Counted from the first letter of the stretch, positions 35,066 to 44,873 are shown. The stretch: DNA of 64,000 bases from DAIDKA01 sp036498905 (GCA_036498905.1 DASYER010000122.1:69473-133472), one strand, 5' to 3'. Translations and numbers: made by a program. The notes: generated by a model not told the origin, from the letters alone.

Positions 35066-38000
35066 GCGACGAAACGACGCGCATTGCGGAACATGCGCAT
35101 CCAGCCGCTCCACTCCCCTACTGCATCAGGCGTCCAGGAATTCTGGACATTCCGGTACGAGCGCTCCGGGTGCGGCATGGTGATGGTCACCCGTCCGTCC
35201 GCGTTGGCCAATGCCGCGATCGCCAACGGACTGCCATTCGGATTCGCCGGATAGCGCTGCGCCGGCTGCCCGTCATGCGTCACGTAGCGATACGCTATCA
35301 GGCCACTGCGCTCACACTGGGCCAGCTGCTGCGCCGAGGCGAATTCGGCGCGGCCTTCGCCATGCGCAACGGCGATCGGCAACACCGATCCGGCCATGCC
35401 CTGCAGCAGCACTGAGGGCGAGTTCAGAATTTCAACCAGCGTGAAGCGTGCCTCGAACTGCTCGACACGATTACGGACGAACCGCGGCCACAGTTCAGTG
35501 CCGGGTATCAGGGACTTGAGCGCAGCGAGCATCTGGCAGCCATTGCAGGATCCGAGGGTGAAGGTGTCCCCCCGCGCGAAAAAATCCGCGAACTGCACGC
35601 GCGCGCCGGCATTGAACAGGATTGACTTTGCCCACCCCTCCCCCGCGCCGAGTACATCGCCGTAGGAAAAGCCGCCGCACACCACCAGTCCCTTGAACTG
35701 CGCCAGGGTCTGGCGGCCGAGCAGGATGTCGGTCATGTGCACATCATGAGGCTCGAAGCCGGCCTGCTCACAGGCCGCCGCGATTTCGACCTGGCTGTTG
35801 ACGCCCTGCTCGCGCAGGATGGCCACGCGTGGACGCACTCCCGTGGCGATCCATGGGGCGGCGATATCCTCCTGGGGATCGAAGCTCAAGGCCACGAGAA
35901 GACCCGGGTCGGCCACGTCGATCTGCGCCGCCAGCTCCTCCGCGGCGCACTGCGGATCATCGCGCAGCTGTCGCATCTGGAACGAAGTCTCGGACCAGGC
36001 GCGACGCATTTCACTCCACGGAGCAACCAGGTTCTCGCCGGCGCCGGCAATATGAATCAGCATATCGGTGCGCGGCGCACCGACGCGGCGCGTATGCGCC
36101 AGCAGTCCGTGTTCGGTGAGTACCTGCTGGAACTGCGTGCGCTGTGCGTCGCTGACCTGAACCACCACACCGGGCTCTTCGGCGAAGAGGTACGCGATCG
36201 TTGCCGACTTGCCGGACGCCGCGGCATCGATTTCCAGGCCGCAGTGCCCGGCAAAGGCCATCTCCAGCATCGTGACCAGCAGTCCGCCGTCGGAGCGGTC
36301 GTGGTAGGCCTGCAGCAACCCGGCCGCGCGCAGTCGCGGCATGGCCTGCGCCAGCGCGATCAGCAGTTTCGGATCATCGAGGTCGGGGGTCTCGGCGCCC
36401 ATCTGTCCGTGGACCTGTGCCAGCACCGAGCCGCCCAGGCGCGCCTTGCCCCCGGACAGATCGATCAGCCACAAGGAGGATGGGCCCAGATCCTTACGCA
36501 GGACCGGCGTCAGCGTACGGCGCACATCGCCGACTCTTGCGAACGCAGAAACGATCAGCGACACCGGCGCGACCACACTACGGGTGGCACCTGACTGCTG
36601 CCAACTGGTCTTCATCGACAGGGAGTCCTTGCCGACCGGTATCGCGATTCCCAGCGCCGGGCACAGCTCCTCTCCGACCGCGCGCACCGTGGCATACAAG
36701 GCCGCATCCTCGCCGGGTTCGCCACAGGCGGCCATCCAGTTGGCCGAAAGCCGCACTTCCGCAAGGCTGGCGACGTCGGCCGCGAGGATGTTGGTGATGG
36801 CTTCGGCGACGGCCAGGCGACCGGAAGCCGGCGCGTTCAACACCGCCACCGGAGTGCGCTCGCCCATCGACATGGCCTCACCCGCATGGCCCGTATAGTC
36901 GACGACGGTCACCGCGACGTCGCTGACCGGGACCTGCCAGGGACCGACCATCTGGTCGCGGCTGATCAGTCCGCCGACGGTGCGGTCACCGATGGAAATC
37001 AGGAAGGTCTTGTCAGCGACCGTGGGACAGCGCAGTACGCGCAGAATCGCTTCGCGCAGATCCAAGCCGGCGGGATCGAATTCCACGCCCGGTGCAACCT
37101 TGCTCGCCACATCCCGATGCATGCGCGGAGCCTTGCCCAACAGTATTTCGATCGGCATGTCCACCGGCATGCCGCCGAGCAGTGGATCACTGACCTGCAG
37201 CACGCCCGAATCATTGATCTCACCGATCACCGCATACGGACAGCGCTCCCGGGCGGCAATGTCCGCAAACGGCTGCAATCCATCAGGCTGCAGCGCAATC
37301 ACATAGCGTTCCTGCGCCTCGTTGCACCAGATCTGCAGCGGCGACATGCCCGGGTCGCCGCTCGGCACCGCACGCAGATCCACCCGCGCGCCGCGCTGGC
37401 TGTGCGCCACCGCTTCCGGCACGGCATTGGACAGGCCGCCGGCACCCACATCGTGGATGAGGGCGATCGGATTGTGATCCCCGAGCGCCCAGCAACGGTC
37501 GATCACCTCCTGAGCGCGGCGCTCGATTTCCGGATTGCCGCGCTGAACCGAAGCGAAATCCAGGTCCGCGCTGCTGCTGCCACTGGCCATGGAGGAGGCG
37601 GCGCCGCCGCCCAGGCCGATCAGCATGGCCGGACCGCCGAGCACGACCAGCTTCGCGCCCACCGGCACTTCGCCCTTTTCGACATGCTCACGGCGGATAT
37701 TGCCCAGGCCGCCGGCGATCATGATGGGCTTGTGATAGCCGCGGGTGCGCTGCGCCTCATCACCGGCGGCGCGTTGTTCAAAGGTGCGAAAGTACCCGCA
37801 GATATTCGGCCGCCCGAACTCGTTGTTGAAAGCCGCGGCGCCCAGGGGGCCCTCGATCATGATGTCGAGCGCCGAGGCGATGCGCGCGGGCTTGCCGGGG
37901 CTTTGCTCCCAGGGTTGCTCGAAGCCCGGAATATTCAGATTCGAAACTGAGAATCCTGCGAGACCCGCTTTGGGTTTCGCGCCGACACCGGTCGCCCCTT

Positions 38001-38961
38001 CATCGCGGATTTCTCCTCCGGACCCCGTCGAAGCGCCCGGGAACGGCGAGATCGCCGTGGGGTGGTTGTGCGTTTCGACCTTCATCAGAATGTCGACCGG
38101 TTCGCGATGCCCGCGATACACACCCGTCGGATCCGGAAAGTACCGCACACCCATCGATCCTTCCATGACCGCCGCATTGTCGCGATAAGCCGAGGAGATG
38201 CCCTGCGGAGCGCGCTCATGCGTGTTGCGGATCATGGCGAACAGCGACTTGGGCTGCGCGATGCCGTCAATGGTCCACTGCGCATTGAAGATCTTGTGGC
38301 GGCAATGCTCGGAGTTGGCCTGCGCGAACATCATCAGTTCGGCATCGGTCGGATCGCGGCCCAGGCGCGCAAAGGCTTCCATCAAGTAGGTGATCTCATC
38401 GGCCGCGAGCGCCAACCCGAGCTGCACGTTGGCTGTTTCGAGTGCCTGCCGACCTGCCTTGAGGCCGATCGTGCCCAATGTCCCGGGGGCGTGCCGGGCA
38501 AACAGTTGCTCAGCCTCGGCAGCGCTCGCGACTGCCATTTCGGTCATGCGGTCGAGCAGCGGCGCGGCAATGCGCGCCACGGCGGCCGGCTCCAGCGCGC
38601 GCTCGATCCCGAGTTCATAGCGAATGCCCCGTTCAATGCGGCGTACTGCACGCAGACCGCACACCTGCGCGATATCGGTGGCCTTGCTGGACCAGGGGGA
38701 GATCGTTCCCGCACGCGGCACGACCATCAGCACCTGAACACTCGGTGCGCCCGCCCGCATCCCCGGCTCGGCCGCCGGACCGTAGGTCAGCAGTTTGGCG
38801 AGCAGATCCTGCTCACCCGCCGTGAGGGGCGCCGAGACATCGACGAAATGGACATATCGCGACCGCAGGCTGAGGACCGTCGGCTCGACTGCCTGCAGCT
38901 GAGACAAGAGCTTTGCAATACGGAAGTCGGAGAGGGCGGCTCTGCCCTGAAGCTCGAGCAT
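35062..38961 (-). CDS. purL: Phosphoribosylformylglycinamidine synthase PurL
   Basis: Converts FGAR, glutamine and ATP to FGAM in purine synthesis. The 1,299-residue single-chain form has the N-terminal PurS-like part, the FGAM synthase segments (EVETHNHPTAISPFPGAST-like, with GSGGEIRDEGATGVGAKPKAG), AIRS-type repeats (HDVGAGGLSNAVPE, LIPVGKD-like), and a class I glutaminase domain at the C-terminus with the nucleophile in LGSCNGCQML and HGEGRAEF. Length matches E. coli PurL (1,295). It is followed on the same strand by no purine gene, and the DUF1820 gene is just upstream. Confidence 0.97.
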   Translation of the reverse strand: MLELQGRAALSDFRIAKLLSQLQAVEPTVLSLRSRYVHFVDVSAPLTAGEQDLLAKLLTYGPAAEPGMRAGAPSVQVLMVVPRAGTISPWSSKATDIAQVCGLRAVRRIERGIRYELGIERALEPAAVARIAAPLLDRMTEMAVASAAEAEQLFARHAPGTLGTIGLKAGRQALETANVQLGLALAADEITYLMEAFARLGRDPTDAELMMFAQANSEHCRHKIFNAQWTIDGIAQPKSLFAMIRNTHERAPQGISSAYRDNAAVMEGSMGVRYFPDPTGVYRGHREPVDILMKVETHNHPTAISPFPGASTGSGGEIRDEGATGVGAKPKAGLAGFSVSNLNIPGFEQPWEQSPGKPARIASALDIMIEGPLGAAAFNNEFGRPNICGYFRTFEQRAAGDEAQRTRGYHKPIMIAGGLGNIRREHVEKGEVPVGAKLVVLGGPAMLIGLGGGAASSMASGSSSADLDFASVQRGNPEIERRAQEVIDRCWALGDHNPIALIHDVGAGGLSNAVPEAVAHSQRGARVDLRAVPSGDPGMSPLQIWCNEAQERYVIALQPDGLQPFADIAARERCPYAVIGEINDSGVLQVSDPLLGGMPVDMPIEILLGKAPRMHRDVASKVAPGVEFDPAGLDLREAILRVLRCPTVADKTFLISIGDRTVGGLISRDQMVGPWQVPVSDVAVTVVDYTGHAGEAMSMGERTPVAVLNAPASGRLAVAEAITNILAADVASLAEVRLSANWMAACGEPGEDAALYATVRAVGEELCPALGIAIPVGKDSLSMKTSWQQSGATRSVVAPVSLIVSAFARVGDVRRTLTPVLRKDLGPSSLWLIDLSGGKARLGGSVLAQVHGQMGAETPDLDDPKLLIALAQAMPRLRAAGLLQAYHDRSDGGLLVTMLEMAFAGHCGLEIDAAASGKSATIAYLFAEEPGVVVQVSDAQRTQFQQVLTEHGLLAHTRRVGAPRTDMLIHIAGAGENLVAPWSEMRRAWSETSFQMRQLRDDPQCAAEELAAQIDVADPGLLVALSFDPQEDIAAPWIATGVRPRVAILREQGVNSQVEIAAACEQAGFEPHDVHMTDILLGRQTLAQFKGLVVCGGFSYGDVLGAGEGWAKSILFNAGARVQFADFFARGDTFTLGSCNGCQMLAALKSLIPGTELWPRFVRNRVEQFEARFTLVEILNSPSVLLQGMAGSVLPIAVAHGEGRAEFASAQQLAQCERSGLIAYRYVTHDGQPAQRYPANPNGSPLAIAALANADGRVTITMPHPERSYRNVQNSWTPDAVGEWSGWMRMFRNARRFVA

Positions 38962-38973
38962 CAGCGTGACCGC

Positions 38974-39318
38974 CTACTTGCGCGACGGCGGTTCACCCGC
39001 CGGAGCCGAATAGACGGGCATCGGGAATGCGGTGACGTTGCCGCCCTCATGAGCGGTGATCTTGGCGGTGCCCTGCTTCATGACTTCGTCGATGCGCAAG
39101 ATCGAGTGCAGAGGCAGAAAGCTGCGCTTTACCCCATTGAACTCGGTCTTGATGCGCTCCTCGTTGGGGTCGACGACCACGCTCGAGCGCTCCCCGAACA
39201 CGATGTCCTCCATTTCGATGAAGCCGAAGAGGGTGCCGTGCGTGACCTTTTTGGCATAAACCTCGTAAATCTTCCCCTGATTGAGGAACAGGACTTTGAA
39301 AATGTGACTGGCTGCCAT
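38974..39318 (-). CDS. DUF1820 family protein
   Basis: A 114-residue conserved gammaproteobacterial protein. It begins MAASHIFKVLFLNQGKIYEV, contains THGTLFGFIEMEDIVFGER and RSFLPLHSILRIDEVMKQG, and ends in a Pro-rich tail. The function is not known. It lies 12 bases upstream of purL on the same strand, so it is probably cotranscribed. A TATAAT -10 box (- strand, 39355-39360) stands 37 bases before the start. Confidence 0.85.
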   Translation of the reverse strand: MAASHIFKVLFLNQGKIYEVYAKKVTHGTLFGFIEMEDIVFGERSSVVVDPNEERIKTEFNGVKRSFLPLHSILRIDEVMKQGTAKITAHEGGNVTAFPMPVYSAPAGEPPSRK

Positions 39319-39418
39319 GGGTACCGGGGGGTGAACTTGATACTTTGGGGCGCGATTATATGTCCCCCCACCGGCCGAAAACGGCCAACTGGGTGTATTT
39401 GTCCTTACGGGGGCGCCG

Positions 39419-40705
39419 GTGGCGCTACAGCTTCGTATAATAAGTGATCACCGCAGGCTGCTCGGAGACCGCAGTTCAGTGGTGTTCGACAGTGTGGGCG
39501 GCAATATTGGCCGTTCGACGGACAATGACTGGGTGCTGCCGGATCCGCAGCGCTTCGTTTCCGCACACCATGCCCGCATTCACTTTCGAGACGGCTTGTA
39601 CGTCCTCGAGGACACCAGCACCAACGGTGTCTTTATCAACGACGATGACCGGCCGATAGCCCGGCGCGGCGCGCATGTCCTGCAGAATGGGGACATCCTG
39701 CGGTTTGGTGAATACCAGGTCGTGGCCATGGTCGAAGCAGGCGCCTTAGGGCCCGCGGCGACCAGCAGCGTGGAAGTCCACACCTCGGCCCAAAGTGTCG
39801 AGGTATTGGCGGCACTGGGCCTGGCGGCGCAGACCGACCTGGGCGAAGCGTTCGACATGGATGAGCTGCTTCAGGCGGATAGCGCCGACTTCAAAAGGCC
39901 GCTGGCGGTGAATGCCTACGGCCAGCCAATCGCGCCGCCGTCATCACCACGACCGGCGACATCGCCCACCGATTTGAGCGCGGCGCTCGCCGACAGCGAG
40001 ACCGAACGTCGCGCCATCGCGCGGCGCATCGAGCGCCTGGCCCGGGCCGCCTCGCGCGCCCAGGACCGGCGCGTGGCTGCCGGGCCGCCCGTGCCGGCGG
40101 ATGCAAACAGCGGCCTGTCGGCCTTCTGCAAAGGCGCGGGCATCGCGGCGGATCATTTCGCACCCGAACTGCAGGTACGTCTGCTGCAGCTGGCCGGGCA
40201 GCTGATTCGCGAGACGCTGGTCGGTCTGAAGGATCTGGAGCGCGCGCGTACCGAGGCGCTGCGTCCCATGCAGATCGAGACGGCCTCGAACACCGATGAT
40301 CCGCGACCGTCGCTGGCACACGCCGGCGTGGAGGATCTGCTGGTGCAGATCCTCAGTCAGCACGAGAGCCGTCGGCTGGATGCCGTGCAATGGCTGCGCG
40401 AAGTGCTGGATCGGGCCAAGACCCATGATCGGGCCACCTTCGATGCGCTGCGTACCGCTTTCGTCGACTTCGTGGCGCGTCTTGATCCTGCGGAACTGGA
40501 GTCCCGCTTTGGCCGCCCTGCCCGCAGTGCGGCCGACGGCGGTGCACGCAACTGGGAGCTGTACATCGAGTTTTACCGCAGTATCGTCGCGAAGGCCGAC
40601 GGCCAGCTGCCGCGCGTATTCCTGAATGCGTTCAGCGCCGCGTACGAAGAGGACCTGCGCCAGCCGGCAAGCCTGCGGCGCGCCCTGGGCCAGAACGGCA
40701 GTTAG
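39419..40705 (+). CDS. FHA domain protein of the T6SS TagH/ImpI type
   Basis: The N-terminal FHA domain (residues about 5-105) has GGNIGRSTDNDWVLPDPQRF, SAHHARIHF and EDTSTNGVFIND, the phosphothreonine-binding loops. The C-terminal 200 residues (AELQVRLLQLAGQLIRETLVG, WELYIEFYRSIVAKADG, FLNAFSAAYEEDLRQ) match the C-terminal region of T6SS-associated FHA proteins. The start is GTG at 39419. No other T6SS gene is in the window, so this is an orphan here or part of a phospho-signalling system of its own. Its TAG overlaps the stop of the convergent gene. Confidence 0.8.
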   Translation: MALQLRIISDHRRLLGDRSSVVFDSVGGNIGRSTDNDWVLPDPQRFVSAHHARIHFRDGLYVLEDTSTNGVFINDDDRPIARRGAHVLQNGDILRFGEYQVVAMVEAGALGPAATSSVEVHTSAQSVEVLAALGLAAQTDLGEAFDMDELLQADSADFKRPLAVNAYGQPIAPPSSPRPATSPTDLSAALADSETERRAIARRIERLARAASRAQDRRVAAGPPVPADANSGLSAFCKGAGIAADHFAPELQVRLLQLAGQLIRETLVGLKDLERARTEALRPMQIETASNTDDPRPSLAHAGVEDLLVQILSQHESRRLDAVQWLREVLDRAKTHDRATFDALRTAFVDFVARLDPAELESRFGRPARSAADGGARNWELYIEFYRSIVAKADGQLPRVFLNAFSAAYEEDLRQPASLRRALGQNGS

Positions 40706-41805
40706 TCCTGGGGCTTACCGCACCGGGCCAGCACCGTGCGCAGATCGCGGATCGGGGGAAACACTTCGTTGTTCCAGTCCGCACCTTGGGCATCGTAGGC
40801 ACGCTGCTCGAACTCCACGATTTCCTTGTCCTCGCGGAAAATGTTTTCCGTGAAGTGCGTGACGAACGGCCATACGGCGTGGATCAGGCCGGGCACCGGT
40901 GGCTTCTTCACAGACAGATAGCCAAATGTCCGGTTGGTGCGCTGTGCGGCATCCAGCGGTGTGTAGCCCAGCCACACCGAAAGTACCGGATCGGTATTGT
41001 CGTAATCAGTATTGCGGCCCAGCCACACCCGCAGACTCTGATACGGGTAGTCGGTGCGGATGCGCATATGATCCGAGAAGTTGCCCTTCTTTTGGGTGCG
41101 CCGGTTGCGGGTCAATTCGACGATGACGCGTTCACCGGCCGACTTGCCGCCGCCGGCGCGACTGAAACTGTATTCAACCTGCGCCCAGTTCTCGCCATGG
41201 TCGCGTCCCAGGCACTTGGCCGTAATCGAGCCCATCTGCTTGCGGTGCATGAACTGATGGTTCATGTCGAACAGGTTCTCGTGCATGAAGGTGTAGTGGC
41301 AGGCCACCTCACGATTCAGCTGCCGGGTCTTGTACGCCGGGCTGGCGTAGGCGCCCAGGGAGGCAGGCCGGCGGCTGTCCGCGAGAGCCGGGTCGCCCGG
41401 AAACACGAAAATGAGATTGTCGACCTCGTGGACCGGATAGCTGCGCACGCCGTTCGGCAGCCGCTCCTTGCCGAGGTAGGGCACATCCACGCACTGCCCG
41501 GTGCCGTTATAGGACCAGCCGTGGTAGTGGCACTTGAGCTGGTTCTCGCACACCACACCTAGATGCAGGGGCACCTGCCGATGCGCGCAGCGATCTTCCA
41601 GGGCGTACGCCTGCCCGTTGTGACCGCGGTACAGGACGATGGGTTCGCCGGCAAAGCGGCGCCCCAGGGTCTTGCCCTTCTTCAGCTCATCCCCCCAGGC
41701 CAGGGGATACCAGAAGTCAGGGTGCGCGCCCACCCGCCGCAAGTCATACGGCTGCGGGGCGCTGACGGGAGGGGTCGCCAGCCGGGTCACGGCATCTTCG
41801 AGCAT
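40702..41805 (-). CDS. Rieske non-heme iron oxygenase
   Basis: Oxygenase alpha-subunit-type protein of 367 residues. The N-terminal Rieske domain has CAHRQVPLHLG and CHYHGWSYNGTGQC, the Cys-x-His and Cys-x2-His cluster ligands. The C-terminal catalytic domain has the mononuclear iron motif in HENLFDMNHQFMH. The substrate cannot be told; no ferredoxin or reductase gene is adjacent. It resembles the vanillate-demethylase or phenoxybenzoate-dioxygenase side of the family more than benzoate-type enzymes, but this is a weak judgement. Confidence 0.85.
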   Translation of the reverse strand: MLEDAVTRLATPPVSAPQPYDLRRVGAHPDFWYPLAWGDELKKGKTLGRRFAGEPIVLYRGHNGQAYALEDRCAHRQVPLHLGVVCENQLKCHYHGWSYNGTGQCVDVPYLGKERLPNGVRSYPVHEVDNLIFVFPGDPALADSRRPASLGAYASPAYKTRQLNREVACHYTFMHENLFDMNHQFMHRKQMGSITAKCLGRDHGENWAQVEYSFSRAGGGKSAGERVIVELTRNRRTQKKGNFSDHMRIRTDYPYQSLRVWLGRNTDYDNTDPVLSVWLGYTPLDAAQRTNRTFGYLSVKKPPVPGLIHAVWPFVTHFTENIFREDKEIVEFEQRAYDAQGADWNNEVFPPIRDLRTVLARCGKPQD

Positions 41806-41852
41806 CGATTACTCCGAACGCGTGGCGCTGCTGGTCATGATTTTCACATAAG

Positions 41853-41945
41853 TGGCGGAGAGGGTGGGATTCGAACCCACGTGCCGGAATTACCCGACCA
41901 TCCGATTTCGAGTCGGCGCCGTTGTGACCACTTCGGTACCTCTCC
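41853..41945 (-). tRNA. tRNA-Ser (CGA)
   Basis: On the - strand the gene begins GGAGAGGTACCGAAGTGG and ends CCCTCTCCGCCA. The acceptor stem GGAGAGG pairs with CCTCTCC, the T arm is GTGGGTTCGAATCCCAC, and the anticodon loop reads CTCGAAA, giving anticodon CGA (codon UCG). A long variable arm, as expected for serine tRNAs, lies between them. The CCA end is encoded. Confidence 0.95.
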
Positions 41946-42107
41946 GGACTGCCTAAGCCTTGCGCGGAATTTTACTTTCAAAAACAATCACTTGTGCCGC
42001 GTAATAGCGTCCGGACATAATCCAACCGCGTTCTGTAGCACCGTGGGCCTGCGCCGGGCTTCGGTGCGGTATTCTAGCCGAACCTGAAGGCTTGAAGTGA
42101 GGTCCCA

Positions 42108-43568
42108 ATGCGTCGATTGTCGACCATGGACGCGTTCTATCGGTTCTATAAGGGGAGGCAGGTCACCCGCTGCGTGATGGCCACCGTGGCCCTGACGTTC
42201 CTGGTCGCGGCCAGTTATTCGCCTCCCCCGCGGTCGGTCAATCCGGTACGCACCAAAGGCGAGCTGCGGGTGGTGACCCTCGAGGGCCCGACGACCTATA
42301 CCAAGGGCACCCGCGGGACCGAAGGTCTGGAGTTTCGGCTGGCCCAGGAGTTTGCGCGTGAGCAGGGCTTGGACCTCTATATGTACCCCGTCGCAAGCCC
42401 CGCCCGCATGCGTGCCGAGCTGGCCGCCGGACGGGCCGACATCGCCGCAGCGCAGGTGACGGCAGACAAGTCCTGGGCGCAGGTAGGCAATGCCGCCGCG
42501 GTGTACGACCGTATCCCGCAGCTGGTCGTCTATCGCCGGGGCGAGGATCGGCCGGCGCAGGCGGACTTAGCCTCCCTGCATCTGCTGGTCAGGGCCGGAA
42601 GCCCGCAGGAGGAGATGCTGCTGCGGCTGAAGATCCGGTTGCTCCCGAAGCTGGGATGGACTGCCATTTCGCCACATGGCGTGGATCCGATCCGGGATAT
42701 CCAAAGCGGCGTCGGGGATTACGCCGTGGTGGATGCCGGTGAATACTCCTACGCCCGGCACCTGTACCCGGATGTGATACCCGCATTCGCGCTGCCGGAG
42801 ACGAGACCCGTGCAATGGGTGGTGCGGCACACCGACCCCGATCTGTACGCGGCCGTGAACCACTTCGTCGAGACTGCACAGCAAACCGGCCTGCTCACTT
42901 CATTGCTGGCGCCGCCGTTGCAGGATCGGCGGGTGTTGGCCTATGAGGACACGCGCCAGTTCCATGAGGACATCGCGGCGCGATTGCCGCAGTACCGTTC
43001 ATGGTTTGAGGAAGCCTCGGAACAGACCGGTGTCGACTGGCGTCTGCTGGCGGCCATCGGCTACCAGGAATCCAAGTGGGACCCGCAAGCGCAGTCTTCG
43101 ATGGGTGCATCGGGCATGATGATGCTGACCGCGGACACGGCCGATGCGCTGGGCGTGGAGGACCGTTCGGACGCCCATGAGAGCATTCTCGCCGGCGCAC
43201 GCTATTTCCAGGAAGTACGCGCGAAAGTACCGGCGCATATTCCGGAGCCGGACCGCACGTGGCTGGCGATCGCGGCCTACAACGTGGGCTATGGACATGT
43301 CGAAGACGCGCGCCGACTCGCACAGATGCGCGGCAAGAACCCGGACTCGTGGCAGGACGTGCGCGAGCAGCTGCCGCTGCTCGCCGATGAGACCTGGTAT
43401 GACCGGCTCAAGCACGGCTTCGCGCGCGGCGCCGAACCCGCACAATTCGTCGATCGCATCCAGCGCTTTCTGAAACTGCTGGAATGGCAGCCGCAAGATG
43501 CCTTCAAGGTGGTCCAGCCGGCGGCTGAAAATCCGGATGCCACCTGGGTTGGCCGGCCCGCCGCCTGA
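42108..43568 (+). CDS. mltF: Membrane-bound lytic murein transglycosylase F
   Basis: Cleaves peptidoglycan glycan strands and anchors to the membrane. After a hydrophobic N-terminal segment (VMATVALTFLVAASYS) comes a solute-binding-protein-like domain (about residues 45-270: GELRVVTLEGPTTYTKGTRG), then a lytic transglycosylase domain with the catalytic Glu in LAAIGYQESKWDPQAQSSMG, the GMMMLTADTA motif and IAAYNVGYGHVEDAR. The 486-residue length fits MltF. No lipobox is evident, so anchoring is probably by the N-terminal helix. Confidence 0.93.
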   Translation: MRRLSTMDAFYRFYKGRQVTRCVMATVALTFLVAASYSPPPRSVNPVRTKGELRVVTLEGPTTYTKGTRGTEGLEFRLAQEFAREQGLDLYMYPVASPARMRAELAAGRADIAAAQVTADKSWAQVGNAAAVYDRIPQLVVYRRGEDRPAQADLASLHLLVRAGSPQEEMLLRLKIRLLPKLGWTAISPHGVDPIRDIQSGVGDYAVVDAGEYSYARHLYPDVIPAFALPETRPVQWVVRHTDPDLYAAVNHFVETAQQTGLLTSLLAPPLQDRRVLAYEDTRQFHEDIAARLPQYRSWFEEASEQTGVDWRLLAAIGYQESKWDPQAQSSMGASGMMMLTADTADALGVEDRSDAHESILAGARYFQEVRAKVPAHIPEPDRTWLAIAAYNVGYGHVEDARRLAQMRGKNPDSWQDVREQLPLLADETWYDRLKHGFARGAEPAQFVDRIQRFLKLLEWQPQDAFKVVQPAAENPDATWVGRPAA

Positions 43569-43571
43569 GGC

Positions 43572-44024
43572 TCAGCGACGCTGTGCGAAAAACTGCTGCA
43601 GCTGTGCCGCGCACTCCTCGCTCAACACGCCACCGAAAACATCCACCCGGTGATTGAGACCGGGCAGTCGGAAGATATCGACAATACTGCCCGCAGCACC
43701 AGCGCGGGGATCCCACGCGCCGAACACCACGCGCCGCACGCGCGCATGCACGATCGCCGCTGCGCACATCGCGCACGGCTCTAGCGTCACGTACAGCGTC
43801 GTATCCGCCAACCGGTAGCTGCCCAGCGCGCGGCCACCCGCGCGCAAGGCCTCGATTTCGGCGTGCGCCGTTGGATCGTGGCTGCTGATCGGACAGTTGC
43901 TCCCACGTGCGATCACGCGCTCGCCGAGCACCAGGACGGCGCCCACCGGGACCTCGGCGCGTTGTTGTGCCTGAACGCCGAGCTCAAGTGCCTGGCGCAT
44001 GTAATCAGCATCTGAAAGCGGCAT
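43572..44024 (-). CDS. tadA: tRNA-specific adenosine deaminase TadA
   Basis: Makes inosine at the wobble position of tRNA-Arg(ACG). The 150-residue protein has the zinc and proton-shuttle motif HAEIEAL, the second zinc motif LEPCAMCAAAIVHARV, and FGAWDPRAGAAGS. Length is standard. It is convergent with mltF, with three bases between the stops. Confidence 0.95.
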   Translation of the reverse strand: MPLSDADYMRQALELGVQAQQRAEVPVGAVLVLGERVIARGSNCPISSHDPTAHAEIEALRAGGRALGSYRLADTTLYVTLEPCAMCAAAIVHARVRRVVFGAWDPRAGAAGSIVDIFRLPGLNHRVDVFGGVLSEECAAQLQQFFAQRR

Positions 44025-44057
44025 GGCTGCACATTAGCCCAAGCCTTGCGAATGCAC

Positions 44058-44094
44058 TTGACCGGGCATCTCGTACTATCTAAGATATATCTTA
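44058..44094 (+). promoter_or_regulatory. Sigma-70 promoter with overlapping palindromic operator
   Basis: TTGACC (44058-44063), 17 bases, TAAGAT (44081-44086). The perfect 14-base palindrome TAAGATATATCTTA (44081-44094) covers the -10 box. It is directly upstream of the PadR-family gene, so autorepression is likely. Confidence 0.7.
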
Positions 44095-44138
44095 ATTAGA
44101 TCGCACAACGCGACTTAAGACAGTCTCAAGGATTCATC

Positions 44139-44807
44139 ATGCACTTTTTTCACTATCGTCACGGCCCCCACGGCCATGGACACCACCATGCCGGGCGGCA
44201 CGGCGGCCCCCACGGCGGGTTCTTCGGCTTTGGCCATCACTTCGGCCCAGGATTTGATCCGCGCGGGGTGGGTCGCGGCGGATTTGGTCCCGGACGCAAG
44301 CTCGGCTCCGCGGATCTGCAGCTTCTGCTGCTTGCCCTGTTGGCCGACAAACCCAGTCACGGTTACGAACTCATCAAGGCAGTCGAGGAGCGATCGAACG
44401 GCTACTACTCACCGAGCCCCGGCATGGTCTACCCGGCCCTCACCTATCTTGAGGAAATCGGCCACGCCAGCGTGGCGCCCGAGGGCACCCGCAAGCTCTA
44501 CAGCGCGACCGAAGCCGGGCGCAAACACCTGGCCGATAACCGCATTGCCCTGGAGACACTGCTTGCTCAGCTGCAACAGATCGGCCGCCGCATGCAGAAA
44601 GTCCGACAGGCGATGCAGCCGGAGACGGACGGCACAGAAGGGATCAGTGAAGATGGTCAGCGCCCCGATGCGGCGATCCCCGAACTGCAGGTCGCCCGCT
44701 TTGATCTGAGACTGGCGCTGACGGCGAAGGCCGACGCGCCGCGCGATGAGCAGCTGCGGATCGCGGCAATTCTGCGCCAGGCAGCGGCTGATATCCGCGG
44801 GGCATAG
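44139..44807 (+). CDS. PadR-family regulator with His/Gly-rich N-terminus (YqjI-like)
   Basis: The 222-residue protein starts with about 50 residues rich in His and Gly (HGHGHHHAG and GFGHHFGPG), a likely metal-binding tail. The PadR winged-helix domain follows: LQLLLLALLADKPSHGYELI, EERSNGYYSPSPGMVYPAL and LEEIGHASVAPEGTRKLYSA. This architecture resembles E. coli YqjI, a nickel-responsive PadR-type repressor of a ferric reductase gene. No ferric-reductase gene is adjacent, so its targets besides itself are unknown. Confidence 0.83.
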   Translation: MHFFHYRHGPHGHGHHHAGRHGGPHGGFFGFGHHFGPGFDPRGVGRGGFGPGRKLGSADLQLLLLALLADKPSHGYELIKAVEERSNGYYSPSPGMVYPALTYLEEIGHASVAPEGTRKLYSATEAGRKHLADNRIALETLLAQLQQIGRRMQKVRQAMQPETDGTEGISEDGQRPDAAIPELQVARFDLRLALTAKADAPRDEQLRIAAILRQAAADIRGA

Positions 44808-44873
44808 ACATCCACGACGTTCCCTCTAAGCTAGCCACTGTTTCGAGTGCGCGATGCCGGGGGAACTGTTGCA

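Noticed and set aside
38062..39447. Long + strand open frame opposite purL and the DUF1820 gene
   Set aside because: It covers the complement of two clearly conserved proteins, and its translation is Arg/His-rich without any family resemblance.
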